64,000 bases of DNA from Mesorhizobium sp. WSM3860 (GTDB lineage Bacteria; Pseudomonadota; Alphaproteobacteria; Rhizobiales; Rhizobiaceae): positions 1-64,000 of the forward strand of contig NZ_NSGF01000026.1 in the NCBI RefSeq assembly GCF_002294995.1, in the 5' to 3' direction. The position numbers and the translations under genes were made by a program. The notes below the pieces were generated by a model that was not told the origin of the DNA, ran no database searches, and saw nothing but the letters and a program-made list of their open reading frames with translations. Position 1 is the first letter of the stretch. Each line of letters starts with the position of its first letter. Shown here piece after piece: positions 59,170-64,000 of this stretch.

Positions 59170-60102
59170 CTAGCCCGCGTGTTGCAGCCAGTGGCGGTCG
59201 AACACGTCGAGGATGGCGCGATACTCAGACGGCGGGATTTGGTTGACGCCTCCATCGCTGTCGGCACTGAGGAACTGGCCGAGCTGCCGGTCGACCGCTT
59301 CCGGGTGCTCCATGACGATGCCGAGGCTCGCGAGATCGGCGGCGATCGAGGTGCCGGGCGCCAGGTAGCCGCCCCATTGCTCGGCGGCCGGCGCATCGCT
59401 GAGGCGCACGAGCAGCATCCTGGTCAGCGAGGGCTGCGCCTCCGGGCCGATGATGGCGGTGCCGACCATGTAGCCGCCGAGCACGCTCACCGGCTGCGTA
59501 TGCGGGAACAGGCAAAGGAAGAACTGCGCTTCGCCGCCCACCTCCTTCAGATGCAGGTAGAGGCTGCGCTTTGCCGGGGTAACCGGGCCGCCGAGCTGCA
59601 ACTGCCCGGTCGGCAATGTCTCGCGATATGTGGCGGTGAACGCATGCGCGCCAAGCCCGGCCTCGATCGACAGGCGACCCCTGATGAGCTGGCCGCGATA
59701 GTAAGGCGACCAGGCGCGCGAATAGCACGCATAGGTCCCGGCAAGCGCCAGTCCGGTGCCCTTATCGTCATGCCCGGGCGAGGCCTCCGCCTGCGCGTGG
59801 GCGCGGCGTTCGAGCTCCGTCGCGTCGATGCCGTGTCGGGCCGCGATCGCGGCCGTGAAGCTCGGCAGATCGCTCTCGGCGATCCAGGCGCCGGGCCGCT
59901 CGAGGCGCAGCACTTTCGCCCAGTCTTCATAGACGCTGTGCTCGCGAGGCTGCGCGCGGCCTTGCAGCCATTTGTCCGCGCGGCCGATATCGAAAGCCGT
60001 CTTCGGGTTGACCGCACGGAATGCTGCCGCCAGATCCTTGCGGCTGGCGGTTCCCAGCACCACCGAAGTCAGTCGTAGCTTCTGCGCGATGTTCAGTGCC
60101 AT
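59170..60102 (-). CDS. unrecognised 310-residue protein next to the precursor mini-genes
   Basis: From ATG 60102. Residues 1-95 look like a helical DNA-binding or adaptor region (RKDLAAAFRAVNPKTAFDIG, RADKWLQGRAQPREHSVYED). Residues 125-250 are strand-rich (GTYACYSRAWSPYYRGQLIR, LQLGGPVTPAKRSLYLHLKE, QFFLCLFPHTQPVSVLGGYM), possibly a ligand-binding domain. No enzyme motif of lasso or other RiPP maturation was found. On the same strand directly upstream of the mini-genes, so it may regulate or bind them. Confidence 0.7.
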   Translation of the reverse strand: MALNIAQKLRLTSVVLGTASRKDLAAAFRAVNPKTAFDIGRADKWLQGRAQPREHSVYEDWAKVLRLERPGAWIAESDLPSFTAAIAARHGIDATELERRAHAQAEASPGHDDKGTGLALAGTYACYSRAWSPYYRGQLIRGRLSIEAGLGAHAFTATYRETLPTGQLQLGGPVTPAKRSLYLHLKEVGGEAQFFLCLFPHTQPVSVLGGYMVGTAIIGPEAQPSLTRMLLVRLSDAPAAEQWGGYLAPGTSIAADLASLGIVMEHPEAVDRQLGQFLSADSDGGVNQIPPSEYRAILDVFDRHWLQHAG

Positions 60103-60774
60103 CCGGCTGCACCTGTTCCGTCCCGACAGAATCGGGATTGGGCCTCTTGTTCGAGCGAAGATCATGCTTTCACGGCCGCCGCAAGCTCACTTTAGACTGC
60201 AACCGGAGCAAGCAAGCCCTCTCCCCGGCTCGGCGCCGTGCACTATATTTCCATTCGCTAATGTTCCAGGAATTCCAGAGAATTCCATCCCGTTCCGCAT
60301 GTAGCCTCTTTTCGCACCATCGACCAGCGCTAAGCTCGCCCTGGGCAAGGGGGTCAGGAAAACGCGCTGAATGTGGGGCTTGAGCTCCCCTTCCTTCGTA
60401 GAGCTGTGACACGCTCGATATCGAGCAATGGCGAAACCCGGCTTCGAAAGTCGGGAACACCGAACTGAGATGACACCTCATCAAGAAGGACTAGGAGAAG
60501 ACCGCCTCTTCCAAATTGACTCTGACCATGCTGGCGCAGGATGCATCGGCTTGGCGCTGCTTCTTAGAAAACGCGCCCGCCGGAGGATTGCCGTCGAATA
60601 TGTCGAGGGCGCCCGCGCCGCAGACGCTGCAGCCCACGCGCGATCATCATGGGCAGCCAGGCGCATTCGATACGCTTCGCGATCGCCGGCAAGCCACGTC
60701 GCTCTTCGAGACGAGTCCGGTTTCAAACAATGAGGTGGCCACAGGGCCAACAGGGGAAACAGGGGAAAACAGTC
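60103..60774. other. 672-bp region without a recognised gene
   Basis: Divergent gap. The open frames here (60428-60733 plus, 60170-60484 minus) have no good start signals. Near 60745-60770 the sequence ACAGGGG is repeated in tandem just before the secreted-protein gene and gives its ribosome-binding site. No mosaic repeat. Confidence 0.5.
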
Positions 60775-61002
60775 ATGAAAATCATCTTCGCAGGGCTCCT
60801 CCTCGCGCTTGCGCTGCCGCAAGCGGCCGAGGCCAAAACGAAGGTCCCAGTGACCGAGACCAAGGTGACCAAGGCCGAAGCGAAGTGCCCGCCGCTCGAC
60901 CAGACGGCCACCGGCGGCATCGTGTCCGGCGGCGGTACGATCGCAGCGCCGCATGACGATCCAGGCCAAGCCTATCCGCCGGGACTGGACCTGCATTTCT
61001 AG
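60775..61002 (+). CDS. small exported hypothetical protein
   Basis: 75 residues from ATG 60775, after AGGGGAAAA. Signal peptide KIIFAGLLLALALPQAAEA; the mature part is Lys/Thr-rich (KTKVPVTETKVTKAEAK), then has one Cys and a Gly/Pro-rich tail (GGIVSGGGTIAAPHDDPGQA) ending LDLHF. Function unknown. Confidence 0.7.
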   Translation: MKIIFAGLLLALALPQAAEAKTKVPVTETKVTKAEAKCPPLDQTATGGIVSGGGTIAAPHDDPGQAYPPGLDLHF

Positions 61003-61142
61003 GGCGCTCCGAAGGATCTGCGTGGCGGGCTTCCGTCCGGATCGGCGAGGCACAACAGAAACGGCCGGGCAAGGGCCGAACCAGACAGCCACCCTCCCAG
61101 CCTGAGGGCTGGGGCTTGGCGCCGCCGGCGGGGCCGGCGCCT

Positions 61143-61180
61143 GCCCGCGCGGATCGCAAAGCGGCGCGGTCCGCGCGGGC
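61143..61180. terminator. GC-rich hairpin between convergent genes
   Basis: GCCCGCGCGGA (61143-61153) pairs with TCCGCGCGGGC (61170-61180); inner GC-rich sequence can extend it. Lies between the small secreted protein gene and the transporter gene. No T-run. Confidence 0.45.
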
Positions 61181-61225
61181 CAAGTCTTTCGGGCAGGTCA
61201 ATTGAAGGGGAGACCGTCGCCTCCC

Positions 61226-63301
61226 TCATCCAGCCGCCTGCAGCTCCTTTTTGCGGGCCGGCCGGCGGCGTGGCCGGCGTTGCGGCGCAAGCTTCAGCAT
61301 CACCGGCGGCTCGCTCGACAAGGCGCCCGTCACGGCGCCGACCATGCCATGGGCGACGAAATCGGCGTTAAGGCCGGCGGCAAGTTCCGCCGCGGCCTTG
61401 GTGTCGCCGTTGCCGATTTCGGACCAGGAGACGATGCCGACCCTGAGGCGCGGTTTGAGTCGCTTCAGCCGCCGCACCATGAAGCGCGCGTGCTTGGTGG
61501 AGTCGCGGTTGAGAAAACCGATCACCACCGTATCGACGCCGTTCAGGTCGAGGCGGCGGATCCCGGCGGGTTCGAGGTCTATGAAACTCGCTCGCGACAC
61601 TTCGGCGCCCTGCACCTCCAGCACCTGCGCCAGCATCGCGGCGGCGGCGTCGTCGAGCTCGCCCCGCCCGCCGGCGCAAAGCACGGAGAAGCCGACGCCA
61701 TCCGGAAGATCGACCTCCTCGGATTGAGCCTCCCTGCCCTCGCCGGCCTTCCGATCGTTCGCCTTGCCTTCAGCCGCCTTGCCTGCGGTGATCCTGGCTG
61801 AGGCTGCCTTGCCCGGCGAGGCTTCGGCCGAGGCAGTGGCTGCCTGCTCGTCCTCTTCCTCTTCGGCTTCCGCCTCTTCTGCTTCCTCCTGGGCGCTGCC
61901 GTCGAGATTGGCCACGAGCGTCAGCGCGCTCGCCGCGACCTGTTTGCGCTGCTCGTCATCCATGACGCCGCGGATTCGGTCCTGCTCGCCGAGCAGCAGC
62001 GCTGGAATCGCCACCTGGTCGTAGAACTCGAACAGGTATTTTTCTTCGAGCATCTCCTCGGCGTGGTCGGTCGCCTCGTCCGGATCGGCGGCGAGCAGCC
62101 GCTGATAGAGACGCGCATGCGGCTCCAGCACCGGCTCGTTGCCGAACAGCACGTCGAGGAACTCGAACTGCGGCACGTGGCGGCCGAGGACCACGAGGCA
62201 GACGGTGAGCGGCGTCGACAGCACCAGGCCGATCGGCCCCCAGAGCCAGGTCCAGAAGATCGCCGCGACGATGATGGCGAGCGGCGAAAGGCCGGTGCGC
62301 GAGCCGTAGAGCCATGGCTCGATAACGTTGCCGGTGATCAGCTCCATGACGATGAACAGCGCCGCGGTCCACAGAAGCAGCGACCAGCCGGGCGCCACGG
62401 CCAGCGCCAGGAACAGCGGCAGCAGTGCGCCGATGATCGGGCCGATATAGGGAACGAAGCGCAAGGCGAGCGCCAGCATGCCCCAAAGCAGCGCGTTGGG
62501 GATGCCCAGCACCCACAGGCCGATGGTGATCGGGATGGCGTAGATGACGTTGACCACCAGCTGCATCAACAGATACTGGCCGACCCGCTTGCCGGCGTCC
62601 TGCAGCGCCTGGGTGGTGCGGTGGAGATCGCCATAGCCGACGAGGCGGATGAAGCGGTCGCGCAGATCCTCCCGCTCCATCAGCATGAAGATGACGACGA
62701 CGACCACAAGGCCGGCAGAGCCGAGCGGACTGAGCAGCGGCTCGATGACCTTTTGCAACACTTCGAGCGGCCTTTCATGCGCGACGATCTCGACCGGGAT
62801 CGGATCGCGCTTCGGCGTCTGGGCGGCGGATGGCAGTTGCGGCTCCTGGCGCTCGAACTCCTGGCCGACGCGCTCGATCACGCCGCTCAGGCGCGAGATG
62901 ATGCCGTTGCCCAGCCCGTTTTCCTTCAGCGCGCGGATTTTTGTCAGGATGTTGATCTGGTAGACGGGGATGTTCTGGGCGAGGTCGCTGACCTGCGTGG
63001 CCACCACGAAGGAGAACAGCGCAAGCGCGGCAAAGGCGCCCAGAACGCTGGCGATGACGGCAGGCAGGCGCGGAATGCCGACGCGTTTCAACGCCGACAC
63101 GACCGGCGCGATGGCGAAAGTCAACAGCAGCGCGACTGCGATCGGCAAGAACACCTCGCGCCCGAAATAGAGCGCCGCAACCGACGCGACGACAGTTGCG
63201 ACCGTCGGCAGCGCCGTGCGCGGATGGCTGCGCGAGGCAGCAAGCAGGCCCGCCAGCCCCGGTTCCGACTCGCGCGTGCCGTTCTGACGATTACCCGCCA
63301 C
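61226..63301 (-). CDS. AI-2E family transporter with long acidic linker and extra C-terminal domain
   Basis: 691 residues from GTG 63301, with GGAG upstream. Residues 30-380 are the PerM/TqsA-type membrane part (about eight helices; FVPYIGPIIGALLPLFLALA and VIEPWLYGSRTGLSPLAIIV are family hallmarks). A Glu-rich stretch (about 470-490) and an Ala/Lys-rich linker (about 490-540) follow. Residues 545-680 form an additional alpha/beta domain (VGFSVLCAGGRGELDDAAAA, VDTVVIGFLNRDSTKHARFM, LRVGIVSWSEIGNGDTKAAA) resembling a cobalamin-binding or Rossmann-like fold. Substrate unknown; AI-2 transport is only the family name. Confidence 0.88.
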   Translation of the reverse strand: MAGNRQNGTRESEPGLAGLLAASRSHPRTALPTVATVVASVAALYFGREVFLPIAVALLLTFAIAPVVSALKRVGIPRLPAVIASVLGAFAALALFSFVVATQVSDLAQNIPVYQINILTKIRALKENGLGNGIISRLSGVIERVGQEFERQEPQLPSAAQTPKRDPIPVEIVAHERPLEVLQKVIEPLLSPLGSAGLVVVVVIFMLMEREDLRDRFIRLVGYGDLHRTTQALQDAGKRVGQYLLMQLVVNVIYAIPITIGLWVLGIPNALLWGMLALALRFVPYIGPIIGALLPLFLALAVAPGWSLLLWTAALFIVMELITGNVIEPWLYGSRTGLSPLAIIVAAIFWTWLWGPIGLVLSTPLTVCLVVLGRHVPQFEFLDVLFGNEPVLEPHARLYQRLLAADPDEATDHAEEMLEEKYLFEFYDQVAIPALLLGEQDRIRGVMDDEQRKQVAASALTLVANLDGSAQEEAEEAEAEEEEDEQAATASAEASPGKAASARITAGKAAEGKANDRKAGEGREAQSEEVDLPDGVGFSVLCAGGRGELDDAAAAMLAQVLEVQGAEVSRASFIDLEPAGIRRLDLNGVDTVVIGFLNRDSTKHARFMVRRLKRLKPRLRVGIVSWSEIGNGDTKAAAELAAGLNADFVAHGMVGAVTGALSSEPPVMLKLAPQRRPRRRPARKKELQAAG

Positions 63302-63419
63302 CGTGAGTCTCCACCCTGCCCGCCATCATTGGCGATATTTCGCCGGCGTGCAACGCGCGGATCGGAGGATGGTTGCGAGGTGCGATCAGTTAGCGGGAGG
63401 ACGAAGCGGCTGATGCAAA

Positions 63420-63447
63420 ATCTCCCCTTGCGGACAAGGGGAGATCT
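63420..63447 (+). repeat. truncated mosaic palindromic repeat
   Basis: ATCTCCCCTTGCGGACAAGG then GGAGAT; large hairpin only, with an enlarged loop. Confidence 0.45.
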
Positions 63448-63486
63448 GATGCGCTCGACTGCCGCACCGGCAGGTCCGTGGCCCAG

Positions 63487-64000
63487 CTATTTTACCGGGA
63501 TCATGAGATGCGCGTAGGGCGTGCCCGGCCACATCACATAAGGCTTGGACGTGTCGGGCTTGGCATCGGTCGGATAGCCTTTCATCATGTCCATCGCGTT
63601 GACGATCATCACATGCGGGCCGGTCTCGATCCAATTGTTGCCTGCCTCGGGCTTCGTCGCATAAGGATCGGTATTGCTGCCGTCGGTGCCGCCGGACAGC
63701 ATGTACATGAAGCCGACCTTGCCTTTGGGCGGTTCCTTCTTTTCCAGCCAGGCCATCGCCCATTCCATCGAGTTGGCATCGCCGCACATCGGATCCGGAC
63801 CGGGCGAGGCCGGGTTGTCCGGCATGCACCAGAAGCCGCTCTTGCCCTCGCGCAGGGTGCGCATGTTCCCCTTTTCATCCATGGCGTAGACCGCAGCGCC
63901 ACTCGCCACTGCGGCGGGTGCGGCGGACTCGGCGCTCTTGATCAGCGCAGCATCGTCGGCAGCTGCGCCCTGCATCGCAATCAAACTGCCCGCTGCCAAC
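63487..64000 (-). CDS. secreted hypothetical protein, 5' end beyond the window
   Basis: At least 170 residues; the frame stays open to the window edge, so the true start and signal peptide lie outside. The visible beginning (MAAGSLIAMQGAAADDAALI) is an apparent signal-peptide end. Mature part: VYAMDEKGNMRTLREGKSGF, WCMPDNPASPGPDPMCGD (two cysteines), EWAMAWLEKKEPPKGKVGFM, WIETGPHVMIVNAMDMMKGY. This looks like a soluble periplasmic protein of unknown function. Confidence 0.65.
   Translation of the reverse strand, partial: LAAGSLIAMQGAAADDAALIKSAESAAPAAVASGAAVYAMDEKGNMRTLREGKSGFWCMPDNPASPGPDPMCGDANSMEWAMAWLEKKEPPKGKVGFMYMLSGGTDGSNTDPYATKPEAGNNWIETGPHVMIVNAMDMMKGYPTDAKPDTSKPYVMWPGTPYAHLMIPVK

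Noticed and set aside
60428-60733. 101-codon plus-strand frame upstream of the small secreted protein
   Set aside because: No ribosome-binding site, and an unnatural Ala/Arg-rich composition; a second frame overlaps it.

Overview
The window looks like chromosome or accessory chromosome of a high-G+C alphaproteobacterium in Hyphomicrobiales, most likely Mesorhizobium or a close relative. This rests on the gene set (three-domain LigD, sugar ABC operons, NfeD/SPFH pair, DUF1127, many LacI/LysR/TetR regulators) and on the dense rhizobial-type palindromic intergenic repeats. It is an inference from content; there is no rRNA or other phylogenetic marker. Genes are mostly short metabolic units separated by repeats.

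Layout. 1-8460: ligD (minus), then singletons: a frameshifted GNAT acetyltransferase, an aldo/keto reductase, a GST, a flavin monooxygenase and a DUF922 putative protease. 8930-14780: a complete sugar ABC operon (ATPase, Tat-exported binding protein, two permeases), with a LacI-type palindrome upstream and a stem-loop after the binding-protein gene, followed by a convergent LuxR-TPR regulator. 14940-20000: a mobile zone with a 63-bp IS-end-like repeat, a DUF559 gene bracketed by 86-bp inverted repeats, and an ISAs1-family element inserted exactly in the centre of an intergenic palindrome with a 10-bp target duplication, followed by an ankyrin protein. 20000-28330: LysE exporter, Kef-type antiporter with a USP domain, amidase, sulfotransferase, VOC dioxygenase. 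28540-33115: a minus-strand set of Rieske ferredoxin, periplasmic sugar-binding protein, di-iron desaturase/hydroxylase, divergent PanB-like protein and LacI regulator, which looks like an oxidative catabolic unit partly recalling rhizopine (moc) genes.

33300-42590: a DkgA-type reductase, a second (frameshifted) DUF559 gene between inverted repeats, TetR with a 20-bp palindrome upstream, a three-subunit molybdenum hydroxylase (PaoABC-like), the SPFH/NfeD pair and DUF1127. 42850-46490: OsmC and a tightly packed flavoprotein/flavoprotein/MaoC operon. 46500-52000: sulfotransferase, outer-membrane barrel, two degraded gene tails, a His-rich secreted protein, a low-affinity iron permease-family protein with a 33-residue membrane peptide, and a SARP-type regulator fused to an alpha/beta hydrolase. 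52170-56905: HxlR/BBE oxidase and MFS/LysR divergent pairs.

57100-64000 contains what I consider the most interesting locus: four tandem mini-genes (17-31 codons), each with its own Shine-Dalgarno and a shared MKK-x-Y-x-K-P-x-L leader like that of lasso/RiPP precursors, downstream of an unrecognised 310-residue protein and with no maturation enzymes in view. The window ends with an AI-2E-family transporter carrying an unusual C-terminal domain and a truncated secreted protein. No tRNA, rRNA, CRISPR array or replication origin was recognised.
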